A stretch of 64,000 nt of DNA. Source: Paracyclopina nana (taxonomy: Eukaryota > Arthropoda > Copepoda > Cyclopoida > Cyclopettidae). The notes under the pieces are model-generated. The model did no database searches. It saw only the letters and a list, made by a program, of their open reading frames with translations, and was not told the origin of the DNA. Each line of letters opens with the position of its first letter. Positions within the stretch are counted from its first letter, which is position 1. A program made the position numbers and the translations under genes. Below are positions 25,111 to 35,805 of this stretch, in pieces. Location: positions 6,716,001 through 6,780,000 of the forward strand of contig JAGUCH010000006.1 in NCBI GenBank assembly GCA_019096065.1. The letters run 5' to 3'.

Positions 25111-26564
25111 TAAAAAAACCTTGAAATGACTGCAAACGATGTTGAGCTTTCAGAAGCTTTTTTAATGATAGTTTTGAGGTTATGAGACACTCTGTATGAA
25201 GTTTAGAGGCATCTTTTTGCCAAAAGGTGAATGACTGCAGGTCAGAACGCAAAAATTGAGAAATGGGAGTAGGAGGATAATAATGAACACAGTGGTCAGA
25301 AAGGGTCAGTCAGCAGTTGCTCAAAATGTCGTGGGAAAAAAACCTCGCATATCTTAACGAAAAAAGCATAAAAAACTTAATTTTATTAAAAATACAAAAG
25401 ACCTAAAAATTACGAATGCACAGTGGATTATTTTTATGCGCATCTCAGAAAATCCTTTTTGAGCTCTTTTTTCAATTTTCATTTTTCGCACAGTGGATTA
25501 TTTTGGCGCGCATCACAGTTTGGGTTTTTTGACTCGAAAAAATTAGTATAGTGCCAAAGTAATTTAAAAAACTTTTAAAGTAGGCACTGTGCAACTTGAA
25601 TAATCCATTGTGCACTGCATATGAAAGCCCTAAAAAAGTAGAACTGATCCCAGCTGAGAGATAAAAAAGTCGTTTTGGTAAACAAAACTGAGACATTGTC
25701 ATAATGAATGCTCGACTTGGGAATTGTAAATCTCTTTTTCTGGCACTTTTATGCCCCGTTCATGTATAAACAACAACAGCAGCATTTTTTTACTTTGGGA
25801 GGTGAAAAATTCAAAAATGGGAATTTTTAGTGTTGACCTAAAAAGACGAAATTGGTGACTGATAACAGTAATTGAGTGAAAAAAACTCCTTTGGAATTTG
25901 TTCTCTGTTGGTTTTGGGACATTTTTTTTACAAGTGGTGACAAAATCAAATAAGATCTACTCAATCGGAATCAAGATCGACATAAACTAAAAATGCCGGG
26001 TTTTTAGTGAAATTAGGACCTAAGGTTATTTCAATTTTAGGCATAATAAAAGGGATTTGAAAAAATTGCAAAATTAAGATCTAAAAAATTGAAAATAAGA
26101 TCTACTACACAACTGGATTTAACTCATTAGCTCGAATAAGACCTACGCACTTTTTTACTTTCATTAAGACCTACACAATTTAGGTACATATTCAGCTATT
26201 TTGGCAGTAATTAACGTAAAGAAATACCAAGTAAACATTAAGACCTACGATTAAAGAGGAGATGTTTTTTAAAGTCTATTATATGTAAAAAAATTCAGCA
26301 AGATAATGTTGTTGATTCTCACTGTGAAATAATGCAAAAGATTGGCGACTCGGGCCGTACATTTTTCGACAGAAATTGGTAGCTCCCATCAATAGTAGTG
26401 ACCAAAGTCTATAGTTAGCGAAGAAGAGAAGTAATAACAGGTAATTTCACCTGTCGACCACTGTGGAATTTTCTGTTCAAACTCAGTCTGGCCTCTTCAG
26501 CAATACTCAAGAAATTGTCCGATTATTGGTGCATAATACAAAACTTTTTCAATAAAATGCGTGA
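25111..26564. other. No gene; second cluster of CCACTGTG words (25418-25613)
   Basis: gcacagtggattatttt occurs at 25418-25434 and 25488-25504, each followed within 10 bp by tgcgcatc or gcgcgcatc. A variant, aataatccattgtgcac, lies at about 25598-25614 in the opposite orientation. The rest is AT-rich and featureless. Confidence 0.55.
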
Positions 26565-26935
26565 GTTATGTCAAAACTAGTCCGTATTTGCTAAAACTGA
26601 TCCGTTTTTGCCAAAACTAGTCCGTTTTTGTCAAAACTAGTCCGTTTTTGTCAAAACTAGTCCGTTTTTGTCAAAACTAGTCCGTTTTTGTCAAAACTAG
26701 TCCGTTCTTGTCAAAACTAGGGCGTTTTTGTCAAAACTAATGCGTTTTTGTCAAAACTAGGGCGTTTTTGTTATAACTAGTCCGTTTTTGTTATAACTAG
26801 TCCGTTTTTGTCAAAACTAGTCCGTTTTTGTCAAAACTAGTCCGTTTTTGTCAAAACTAGTCTGTTTTTGTCAAAACTAGTCCGTTTTTGTCAAAACTAG
26901 TCCGTTTTTGTCAAAACTAGTCCGTTTCTGCCAAA
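26565..26935. repeat. 20-bp minisatellite (gtcaaaactagtccgttttt)n
   Basis: About 18 copies with a few variants (agggcg, taatgc, ttataac). The core tcaaaactagtc is shared with the array at 31860. Confidence 0.95.
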
Positions 26936-27051
26936 TTGGCAAAATTGTCTTTTTTTTTGTTGCACAATTGTTGCTAAAAATATGGCATATTTTCTGCGTA
27001 AAAATCTTCAGAAATAGATTGTGTTGAACATTTGTAATCCTAGACGTCGCG

Positions 27052-27175
27052 ACATCTTATGGGATTTGCCAAGATGATCTATACTAATAAGGTGAACTCT
27101 TACGGCAGCTGTACTGTTACTAATCAAATGTCTACGCTGTGGTAGGCTTCAAGACGAAATTTTATGTTAGATCTG
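27052..27175 (+). repeat. Interspersed repeat, copy 1 (aagatgatctatactaataag)
   Basis: About 110 bp alignable with 35692-35805. Shared words are gatgatctatactaataagg, gctgtggtaggct and caagacgaaattt, followed in both by ctgtggattt. No TIRs or coding sequence visible. It may be a fragment of an interspersed element. Confidence 0.65.
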
Positions 27176-27667
27176 TGGATTTTCATTATTGCTTTTGCAG
27201 TGATAATTGTGTTTCATGCCAAAATCTCTTTAAAAAAGCCTGACATTGTGGTGGATTAATTTTTGACGGATTTGTCTGGTAGCGCTTGTAGGCATGTGAA
27301 AGGAGTGCTCGCTGGCGCACAAGTTAAACCAAATTTGCAGTTTAAATTTCCCGCATTTTTTATGTTCTAGCGCAACTGCAGCGCCAACTAGGTGAGGACG
27401 AAAAAACTTAAATTAGTTTCGTGATTAAATACGACTTTGTTCCGTCAGGATTGCTCGTTAGAGATAGCCCTGGGATTTGCATTCACCTTTGCACCTGAGC
27501 GAAATCTGTTGAATGGCGTTTGTTTGCCCGGCGCGCCGGTCAGCTTTGTTTACTGCGTGATCGGGATCGCGCCCAGCTTTATTTACAGGTAACCCAGCCG
27601 GTCAGGCTGAGCCAACGAATTTGTCTGCTACTGCGTCTATTTTGGTCTTTCTCGGAATATATCATAA

Positions 27668-28062
27668 AGTTCGTTCTCATATTCACAAGGCAAATTTAAC
27701 TTAAGCTAAGCAAGCCACTCTTGAGGCTAGGTACTCAGCAATAGCAAAAATGATTTGTAACAAATTCCGAAGATAACATAGCAAATATTCATGCCAAATA
27801 TGGTTGCGATCCGAGGCTGATTTATCAAAGTAGATTCCGCCTTGCTTCAGGCTTGTTGCCGTAAAAAGCTTAGCGAGGCGAAAACAGCCTCTGGTTAGCG
27901 GCCTCGGATCGCAGCCAAATTCATGACGCACAATTCTGATAACCTAAATATGAAAGTTTCCAAATTTGGTACCAATCGACTCAGTAAACACTGAGTTAAG
28001 AGCCTCAAAAAGTGACTTGCTTACCCTATCTTTGCTTAGGTTTATGAATATGAGAACGAGCT
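27668..28062. mobile_element. 395-bp TIR element with CGTTCTCATATT ends
   Basis: Left end agttcgttctcatattcaca, right end complement agctcgttctcatattcata. Inside is a second inverted pair, ttgcgatccgaggc and gcctcggatcgcagcc (about 27804 and 27897). No coding capacity. The terminal word matches the element at 32077. The target duplication is unclear. Confidence 0.7.
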
Positions 28063-28416
28063 ATGTCTTCAGGCCTGAATTGTAGACGCAAGTTTTATCA
28101 GCTCTTTTTTCAGGGAGGATTTTGACCACAAGAAATTTGGTGTATTCACAATGCATTTTTAACGAGGTTTGAACGAGGATCGAGCCTTTCTTCTTTTTGC
28201 TCAAAGGAAATGGTAAAATGAATCAAAATCACATAACCCAGGTAACTTAGCCCATATTGAATCCATTTTCTGCTCACGGAAAACGCTCAAATATTGAAAA
28301 CAATTGTGGAAAATATTGGGAAATTGGCTACAAGTTAGATTCTGTAACAATTTTTCGCTCATGCATACATGAGAATGCGTTATGAAATATGCAATTAAAA
28401 CTTTATTGCAGTCTAC

Positions 28417-28571
28417 AGCCCGGTTCCAACAACAAAATAAGTATAGTATAAGTACGATTAACCAGTATAGTATGGTGCAGCTGAGCGCGCGAGCTAGCAC
28501 GGACCATACTATACTTATAAGTATAAGTAAGGTGTCTATACTATACTGATTTTCATTGTTGGAACCGGGCT
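28417..28571. mobile_element. Fold-back MITE with AGCCCGGTTCCAAC ends, type B
   Basis: The 15-bp ends agcccggttccaaca are perfect inverted repeats, flanked by TAC on both sides (3-bp duplication). Nearly all of the 155 bp folds on itself: agtatagtatggt pairs with accatactatact around the centre gctgagcgcgcgagc. Related type A copies lie at 34595 and 35380. Confidence 0.85.
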
Positions 28572-28624
28572 TACATAACTATTCCTTGCTCTTCGCTCAT
28601 CATTACCTCTTGCAATTAAGAATA

Positions 28625-29095
28625 AGCTTTTCGCTCATGGCTCTTCGCTCATAGCTCTTCGCTCATGGATCTTCGCTCATGGATCTTCGCTCATGGCTCT
28701 TCGCTCAAGTCACTTCGCTCATGGCCCTTCACTCATTGCTCTTCGCTCGATGGTCTTCGCTCAAGGCTCTTAGCTCAAGGTCTTCGCTCATGGCCCTTCG
28801 CTCAAAGCTCTTCGCTCATGGCTCTTCGCTCAAGGCTCTTCGCTCAAGACTCTTCGGTAAAGGGTCTTCGCTCAATGGTCTTCGCTCGTGGCTCTTCGCT
28901 CGTGGCTCTTCGCTCGTGGCTCTTCGCTCGTGGCTCTTCGCTCATGGCTCTTCGTTCATGGCTCTTCGCTCATTGCTCTTCGCTCAAGGCTCTTTGCTCG
29001 AGTCTCTTCGCTCATGGCTCTTCGCTCAAGACTCTTCGCTCATGGGTCTTCGCTCATGGGTCTTCGCTCATGGGTCTTCGCTCACGGGTCTTCAA
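28625..29095. repeat. 14-bp minisatellite (cttcgctcatggct)n
   Basis: About 33 copies, variants catgg, caagg, cgtgg and caatgg. The long Leu/Arg/Ser frames over it (28665-29188) arise because the unit has no stop in any of these frames. Confidence 0.95.
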
Positions 29096-29484
29096 AATTC
29101 TATCGCAACAAAAAAGAGCGAAAAAATTCAAAAAAGCGTAATTTTTTTGACACTACTGTTGAAAGTTTGCGCGAAAAAATGGGAGTAGCCAAACAGTAAA
29201 CACAGTGGCACAGGGTGTTGAAGCAGGAACATATTTCAGTGTGATTCGTTCCACTGTGTGTGGAATTCGTTCCGCTTCCTCCCCGAAGAAGATTCGGGAC
29301 ATTACGCTGAATGAATTGTGCGCTCACCGAGAAAATCCCCCTGTACAACTTTGCCACGTCAACATCTAATTTATGCTCTTAAATTGACTTTTTCCAAGGA
29401 TTGTCTGCATGAGCTGCAAAAAAAGATCCGCTGCATTCCTCCTCATTTGAGCTTTTTTCGAAAAGACAATTTTCAAGAAGCGAT

Positions 29485-29665
29485 TATGCTAAAAGGCGAT
29501 TATGCAAAAAGGCGAATTTGCAAAAAGGCGAATTTGCAAAAAAGGCGACTTTTTATTTAGATACTTTTGCAGCAAGGCTATACCTAATGTTGAAAAAGGC
29601 GAATTAGCAGAAATCATTATTATTTTTAATTTGCAAAAAGGCAAATTTGCAAAAAAAAGGCGAAA
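29485..29665. repeat. Short repeat (aaaaaggcgaatttgc type)
   Basis: Seven or so loose copies of caaaaaggcgaattt. Confidence 0.7.
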
Positions 29666-29746
29666 TGACATCGAATCAAACTGAATAAAAGTGTTTATGG
29701 AAACAGCCAAAATATTCCCGGTTTTTTTTCTTATTAAAAAAAGTAA

Positions 29747-29968
29747 GGGCCTGTTCACCTGCTTATTATGGCCGTTATTTCGGCAAAATATTGGAGAGAA
29801 ATACTGAAAAACTGAGAATTTTTATATTTGTGCAGGATGGCTTTTGGTACCAATAGACCGATTCCGAAGGCAAAATCTGAAAAATGATTTTACAAATACC
29901 AGATATTTGCAAATTTCATCATAATATTGCGCGTTATTTTGCTGATAATAATGCAGGTGAACAGGGCC
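29747..29968 (+). mobile_element. 222-bp Harbinger-like MITE, copy 2
   Basis: Starts gggcctgttcacctgc and ends gcaggtgaacagggcc. Flanked by TAA at 29744-29746 and 29969-29971. Same length and orientation as the copy at 11014, with scattered substitutions. Confidence 0.92.
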
Positions 29969-30424
29969 TAAGTGCATTTGACAGGATGCAAGCGTTCATT
30001 AGGCTGCCTATAGTATAACATTATTACTGCCATTAATGGCTGCTTCGCACTTAAGGTTTGCCATTGTATTTAAAACGTTAAGGCATTTTCGCGTGAAATG
30101 TCTTTCAAGTTTAACATCTAGTTCCTCTCGTTCAATTTCAAAAGCTTCCGGTGCAAAAATTTTTCAACCTTGATGGTGAGATTTTTCCCCCTACCTTGCA
30201 AAACTTTATTTACAAATGTCTCCTTAGAAAACCATATGCTACTGAATAAAAATGGATTTTGATCATGAGCAAAAAAATGAGCTTTCAAAAATTGACAATT
30301 TTCCCTTAAGTTGTCAATTTTCGTTACGTAGCCTATATTTCATTACATTAAAAATATTAGTATATTTCACAATTAGTTTTGAGATTTCCATTTTCAAGAA
30401 ATTGGTATTTTTAAGCAGTCAAGT

Positions 30425-30660
30425 TTCCGTTAAATAGTCCATTTTCCGTTAAATAGTCCATTTTCCGTTAAATAGTCCATTTTTTGTTTTAATTCATTTT
30501 TCGTTAAATTGTCCATTTTTCGTTAAATCGTCCATTTTTCGTTAAATTGTCCATTTTTCGTTAAATTGTCTATTTTCGTTAAATTGTCCATTTTTCGTTA
30601 AAATTGTCAAGTTTTCATTAAAATTGTCCATTTTTCGTTTTTTAAAGTGAAACTATCATT
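30425..30660. repeat. 18-bp minisatellite (cgttaaattgtccatttt)n
   Basis: About 12 copies with variants, ending in a looser tail. Confidence 0.88.
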
Positions 30661-31130
30661 TTTTTTGTCAAATTGCCATTTTTTGGGGCTGGGATCCTGC
30701 TATAAAAAAGGATGCGAGCAAACTGCAATCAAATTTGAAATCGATTTCTTTTCGCACTATCACTGAGAATTTTGTTGCGGTTGACGCTTCAAATTGGCAC
30801 TTTGGTGTTAAACTTGGGCCAAAGTTCTCGGTGAACCAAACCGAAATTGTCGACACATCAAAGTGCTAACCTTTTTGCAACAAACAAAATATTTTTTTTT
30901 CAAATGCTTGTCGAAATAAAGTTAACCAGACTCAAGGCACTGAAATAAATCCTGAATCTAGGTTGCGTGATTTTGTTTACTAATATTAATGCGCGGCGCG
31001 TTCAAAACAAAAAGTAAATAAGTTGTGAATATCAAGCTAAACAAAGCCAATAACGTCAAATAGCAAAGTAACATAAGTCAGATAATTCGCGTTAATGGCA
31101 AGTTCCTCAACAATTATAGTTATTTATTTC

Positions 31131-31250
31131 GAGCTGGGGCACGTTAAGTAGGGTCATTACAGGCTCGGGCTAGTAAAGCTGTACTCGAGTTTTCCCATTT
31201 TAAAATCCTCGCTCAGCTATTTAATGACCCAATTTTACGTGCCCCAGCTC
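31131..31250. mobile_element. 120-bp fold-back sequence with GAGCTGGGGCACGT ends
   Basis: gagctggggcacgt at 31131-31144 and its complement acgtgccccagctc at 31237-31250. An inner pair, gggtcatta and taatgaccc, extends the fold. It looks like a small MITE. No clear target duplication. Confidence 0.65.
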
Positions 31251-31436
31251 AAAATATACAATTTTATATACTGTAATACGATTTTCGAGTGTTTTAATGA
31301 AGTTACCGGGCTGCCCTGTGCCCTAGAAAATGCTGCTCGGTTTTTATGCTATGTATCACTGGCTCTCATCAGCTAACATCCAGGGGTTTGAGAGCAATAA
31401 AACAGACTTTAAGAATACAATTCTTGTGAGTTGCAG

Positions 31437-31510
31437 CCATGGCATAGTGGTCAGAGTGCTTGGCTTTGATTCCCCAGTCTAGGGTTCAAACCCCAGTCAT
31501 TCCTTGTTTT
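31437..31510 (+). tRNA. tRNA-like sequence, probable SINE head or pseudogene
   Basis: A box tggcatagtggtc and perfect B box ggttcaaaccc. The acceptor ends do not pair, the anticodon arm has an oversized loop and the stems are imperfect. It is followed 65 bp later by a second A-box sequence. Confidence 0.5.
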
Positions 31511-31574
31511 TTTGGTTTCTTTATCTGGCTTAAATTATGTTTAAGTCTTATACATAGCATACAATTTTCATGGT

Positions 31575-31650
31575 GTTTCCATAGCTCAGTGGTTAGAGTA
31601 TTGGAATGCTGATCCAATTGGCTGACGTTCTGATCTTTGAAGAATCTCTC
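31575..31650 (+). tRNA. Second tRNA-like sequence, more decayed
   Basis: A clear A box, tagctcagtggttagag, with a degraded B-box region (gttctgatc). In tandem with the previous one, suggesting a dimeric tRNA-derived SINE. A functional tRNA is unlikely. Confidence 0.4.
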
Positions 31651-31859
31651 TTTTTTCTAACTTCATTGGAATGTTGATTAGTTACATGGAATATTATTTG
31701 CCTTATGCTACTTAAAATCCCTCGAATTTGATTCCAGGGCCGTTAAGTATTTAATATCCCCCAAATTGCTTAGGAAGAACTGTGATATAAAAGAGCTGAG
31801 TCGGATCGGTAAACTGAATTATAACACGAGGAAATCGTATTACAGTATATAAAAGTTTT

Positions 31860-32305
31860 AATTTGCCTAAATTAGTCAACTTTTGCTAAAACTAGACAAT
31901 TTTTTCCAAAACTAGTCAATTTTTGTCAAAACTAGTCAATTTCGTCAAAACTAGTCAATTTTGCCAAAACTAGCCAATTTTTGACAAAACTAGTCAATTT
32001 TTGTCAAAACTAGCCAATTTCGTCAAAACTAGTCAATTTTGCCAAAACTAGTCAATTTTGTCAAAACTAGGCTATAGGCCGTTCTCATATTGCCGGAAAA
32101 AGCTAAGGTAATGTGAAAATAGCTAGGCTAAGGTAAAAATAGCTAAGCAAACGCTCAACATTTCAAGCAAAGTAGCTGCTTTTTTTGTGAATGTTGAGCG
32201 AAATAACCGGTTTTCGTTGCATAATTTTTACCTTAGCTTAGCTTTTTCTGGCAATATGAGAACGGCCTAAATAGCCAATTTTGCCAAAAATAGCCAATTA
32301 TTGCC
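31860..32305. repeat. 19-bp minisatellite (gtcaaaactagtcaatttt)n, split by a MITE
   Basis: About 11 copies left of the insertion at 32077, and decayed atagccaattttgcc copies to its right (32270-32305). The core is shared with the array at 26565. Confidence 0.88.
32077..32267. mobile_element. 191-bp TIR element inserted in the 19-bp array
   Basis: Ends ggccgttctcatattgcc and complement ggcaatatgagaacggcc. The similarity continues inward (gaaaaagctaagg). Flanked by TA on both sides, as for Tc1/mariner-type elements. An inner pair, gctcaacatt and aatgttgagc, extends the fold. The end shares CGTTCTCATATT with the element at 27668. Confidence 0.85.
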
Positions 32306-32799
32306 AACACAAAAAAGTTCTCTTGCTCTTACGATTTTGACTTGAGTTCCTTTTTTGGTGGCAACAATTTCTGGGATGCGATTAGCCAGAACGACAATTT
32401 CTTGTATGGCTACTATAATTTTTCAGTCTCCGCGCGCGATTCTTTTCACACGAAAACGTCTGAAAGTTTGATTACTATTATTATTATTATGACTTTGCAA
32501 TTTTCAAGTTAAAACTTTTTTTTGGCGCTTTAATTTCCGCTTTCTTTGATTGATTTTCACGCGCGACCATCTGCACTTTTTCTGCGGTTTTCCATTCATT
32601 TCATGGCATTTTAAAAGATTTTCAATTTTGGGACACGATTTCAATTTCATGTTTTTCTCCAAGAAAACTGTTTATGTAAACTTGCAAAGGTTTACTCAAG
32701 TTTATTATAAACGTAAACTGAGACCGCAAATTATCATTTCTCATTGAATAACAACAACAAACTGAATTTCCAAGCAAAAATTGACAGGTCGAATTTTTG

Positions 32800-33565
32800 T
32801 GCAGCTAGAAAACTAGATTTGAATCTAGTTGCCTTGATTTGAGTAAAAATGACTTGATTTGAGTCAAGTTGACTTGATATGAATCAAGTTGACTTGATTT
32901 GAGTCTAGATAACTTTATTTGAATCCAGTTGACTTGATTTGATTCAAGCTGACTTGATTTGATTTAACTAGAATTGAATTTAGTCAAGTTGACTTAATTT
33001 GATTCAAGATGACTTGATTGGAGTCAAGCTGACTAAATTGACGTGATTTGACTTTGACGAAAAGAAGCATTTACTCTTCAAAAGTAAGTTCACAAGTGAC
33101 TTGATTTGAGTCGAGTTGACTTGATTTGAGTCGAGTTGACTTGATTTGAGTCGAGTTGACTTGATTTGAGTCGAGTTAAGGCCCTGTTCACCTGCATTAT
33201 TATCAACAAAATAACGCGCGATATTATGATGAAATTTGCAAATATGTGGTATTTGTAAAATCATTTTTCAGATTTTGACTTCGGATTTGGTATATTGGTA
33301 CCAAAAGCCATCCCACACCAGTATAAAAATTCTCAGTTTCTCAGTATTTCTCTCCAATATTTTGCCAAAATAACGGCCATAATAAGCAGGTGAACAGGCC
33401 CTAACTTGATTTGAGTTGAGTTGTCTTGATTTGAGTCGAGTTGACTTGATTTGAGTCAAGTTGACTTGATTTGAGTCAAGTTGACTTGATTTGAGTCAAG
33501 TTGACTTGATTTGAGTCAAGTTGACTTGATTTGAGTCAAGTTGACTTGATTTGAGTCAAATTTGA
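32800..33565. repeat. 20-bp minisatellite (gacttgatttgagtcaagtt)n, split by a MITE
   Basis: Degenerate copies at 32800-33050, then regular gagtcgagtt copies up to 33179. The MITE occupies 33180-33401, followed by gagtcgag and gagtcaag copies to 33565. Confidence 0.93.
33180..33401 (-). mobile_element. 222-bp Harbinger-like MITE, copy 3, inside a minisatellite
   Basis: Ends ggccctgttcacctgc and gcaggtgaacaggccc, TAA at 33177-33179 and 33402-33404. It runs opposite to copies 1 and 2. Array units continue on both sides, so it landed in an existing array. Confidence 0.93.
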
Positions 33566-34594
33566 CGAAAACAAGCTTATAACTTTATTTCTTTCGCTTT
33601 AAAGGTAGGCTTGTTTTCTCATCCTTCACTAGAAGCAATGATTAGCCTGATTGGTTCTTTTTCAGCTATGATTTGTTTAGCGAGCTCAAAAATTGCGGGC
33701 GAATGGGCAAGTGTGGCACAAGGTTGCCATTAAGAAGTAGCAGCAAAGAAGATGATTTTTGGCCTTAGGGTTGACCTGCGCATAATAACAACAACAACAA
33801 CCACGAAATTCACTTCAGCAGCACAACGAAAATTGTGCACAGTGGATCACCAATCCGCATAAAAATCCCTTTTTTTTTGCCCTTAAAGACTTAGCTATTC
33901 TTCTGTGAATCTTGAATATCTTGAGTTTCCCAGCTTGTCAAGTCCAAATTTGGACGCTTAAGTCGCTTGTTTCAAAATCTGGACTTGACTAAAAACTTAA
34001 CTTTTTAATTTTTAATATGCTTAAGTTTGAGAGCTAAACCATGGCTTAAAGCTTCAACTTAAAATAATTGAGAAAAACTTTGGCCTTAAAAAATGTTCAT
34101 AATCTATTTATGAAGTAAACAAGTCTCAATTTCCTTAAAATCTTTTCAGCTCAATTTTTCCTGACTTAAAAAGTTGAGGCAATATTTTTTCATGATGGCC
34201 CAAACCTGAGGAATAATCCGCTGTGGACAGGTGCCCTCATCTGCATGCAATTCAACTTTTGACGGGGTTTGATGGTGGAGCAAAATCCTTTTGAAAGGCG
34301 AAACCGATCGAATTATAAAGATTTTGAGTAGCTTCGAGTGAAAATCACCTTTGAAGGAGGAATTTATGCTGCGGTTGCATTCCCATAATTACACCCTACG
34401 AATAATTGAAAATTCCAAGCCAAAAAACCGACAGACAACAAATTCTGATGCTGCCAATATGTGCAGTCAGCCAATAACTATTTCAGTTTTGTCTTTCATT
34501 TATTGAATTCCCCAATAAAAGACTTAAAACTTTTTTAGTTTAGGTTCATAGAGTTGATTAAGACATTATTATTTTCAATTTCGATTTAGACTTA
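33566..34594. other. No gene recognised
   Basis: AT-rich sequence with two variant CCACTGTG words (about 33837 and 34211). No long frame. Confidence 0.45.
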
Positions 34595-34748
34595 AGCCCG
34601 GTTCCAACACGGGATATCAGCATAGTGCAGTGCGGTAAACCAGTTAAGTCAGGTCGAGCTGAGCGCGCGAGCAAGCTGTGACCTGACTATGCTAAAAAGT
34701 CAAGTTACATCTCTTGACTATGCTGATTTACCATGTTGGAACCGGGCT
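34595..34748. mobile_element. Fold-back MITE with AGCCCGGTTCCAAC ends, type A, copy 1
   Basis: 154 bp, ends agcccggttccaaca-like. Inner arms atcagcatagt/actatgctgat and gtcaggtc/gacctgac surround the centre gctgagcgcgcgagc. Flanks TTA and ATA, so the 3-bp duplication is imperfect here. Confidence 0.85.
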
Positions 34749-34759
34749 ATAAGTTAGTA

Positions 34760-35375
34760 CATGACGTACTTAAGACAAGTAAGACTTACAGAAGTCAAGT
34801 AAGACTTGCTAAAGTCAAGTAAGACTTGCTAAAGTCTAGTAAGACTTACTCAAGACTAGTAAGACTTACTCAAGTCAAGTAAGACTTACTCAGGTCAAGT
34901 AAGTCTAAATGAAGTCAAGATAGACTAAATTAAGTCAAGTAAGACTTAATTAAGTCAAGTAAGACTAAATGAAGTGAAGTAAGAGTTAAGTAAGACAAGT
35001 AAGGCTTACAGAAGTAAAGTCAAGTAAGACTTACTAAAGTCAAGTAAGACTTACTTGGTCAAGTAAGGCTTAATAAAGTCAAGTTAGACTTGCTAAAGCC
35101 AAGTAAGACTTGCTAAAGCCAAGTAAGACTTGCTAAAGTCAAGTTAGACTTGCTAAAGTCAAGTAAGACTTGCTAAAGTCAAGTAAGACTTGCTAAAGTC
35201 AAGTAAGACTTAATGAAGTCAAGTAAGTCTAAATGAAGTCAAGATAGACTAAATTAAGTCAAGTAAGACTAAACTAAGTCAAGTAAGACTAAATGAAGTC
35301 AAGTAAGACTAAATGAAGTCAAGTAAGAGTTAAGTAAGTCAAGTAAGACTTACTTAGGTCAAGTCTAAGCCATCT
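34760..35375. repeat. 20-bp minisatellite (gtcaagtaagacttgctaaa)n
   Basis: About 30 copies in variants ttgctaaa, ttactaaa and taaatgaa. Bounded on both sides by nearly identical copies of the type A fold-back element. Confidence 0.93.
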
Positions 35376-35379
35376 CATA

Positions 35380-35533
35380 AGCCCGGTTCCAACACGGGAT
35401 ATCAGCATAGTGCAGTGCGGTAAACCAGTTAAGTCAGGTCGAGCTGAGCGCGCGAGCAAGCTGTGACCTGACTATGCTAAAAAGTCAAGTTACGTCTCTT
35501 GACTATGCTGATTTACCATGTTGGAACCGGGCT
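35380..35533. mobile_element. Fold-back MITE with AGCCCGGTTCCAAC ends, type A, copy 2
   Basis: Differs from the copy at 34595 by about one base (ttacgtctc versus ttacatctc). Flanked by ATA on both sides. The spacing of 785 bp and the near identity suggest duplication together with the array rather than two insertions. Confidence 0.88.
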
Positions 35534-35691
35534 ATAGACTTAAAATTCAAAATCGACCAGACTTTTGTGAGAAATCAAGTCCATTTAAGCTGAAACTAAG
35601 TTGAAAAAGTAAGACTAGAATAAGTTTGCTTAAGGCAAAAAACTCTTGCGTATAATTGAAAAAAAGCAATAAATTCACCAAGGTTGATAGC

Positions 35692-35805
35692 AAGATGATC
35701 TATACTAATAAGGTGAGTTCTTATCGCTGCTTTACTATAGCGCACAGTCTGACTGAGCTGTGGTAGGCTCCAAGACGAAATTTCAATAGAATTCTGTGGA
35801 TTTCA
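35692..35805 (+). repeat. Interspersed repeat, copy 2
   Basis: Same landmarks as 27052-27175 (gatgatctatactaataagg, gctgtggtaggct, caagacgaaattt). Confidence 0.65.

Noticed and set aside
28665..29188. Overlapping Leu/Arg/Ser-rich frames
   Set aside because: 14-bp array read in all three phases. Frames are interchangeable, as expected for a stop-free unit.
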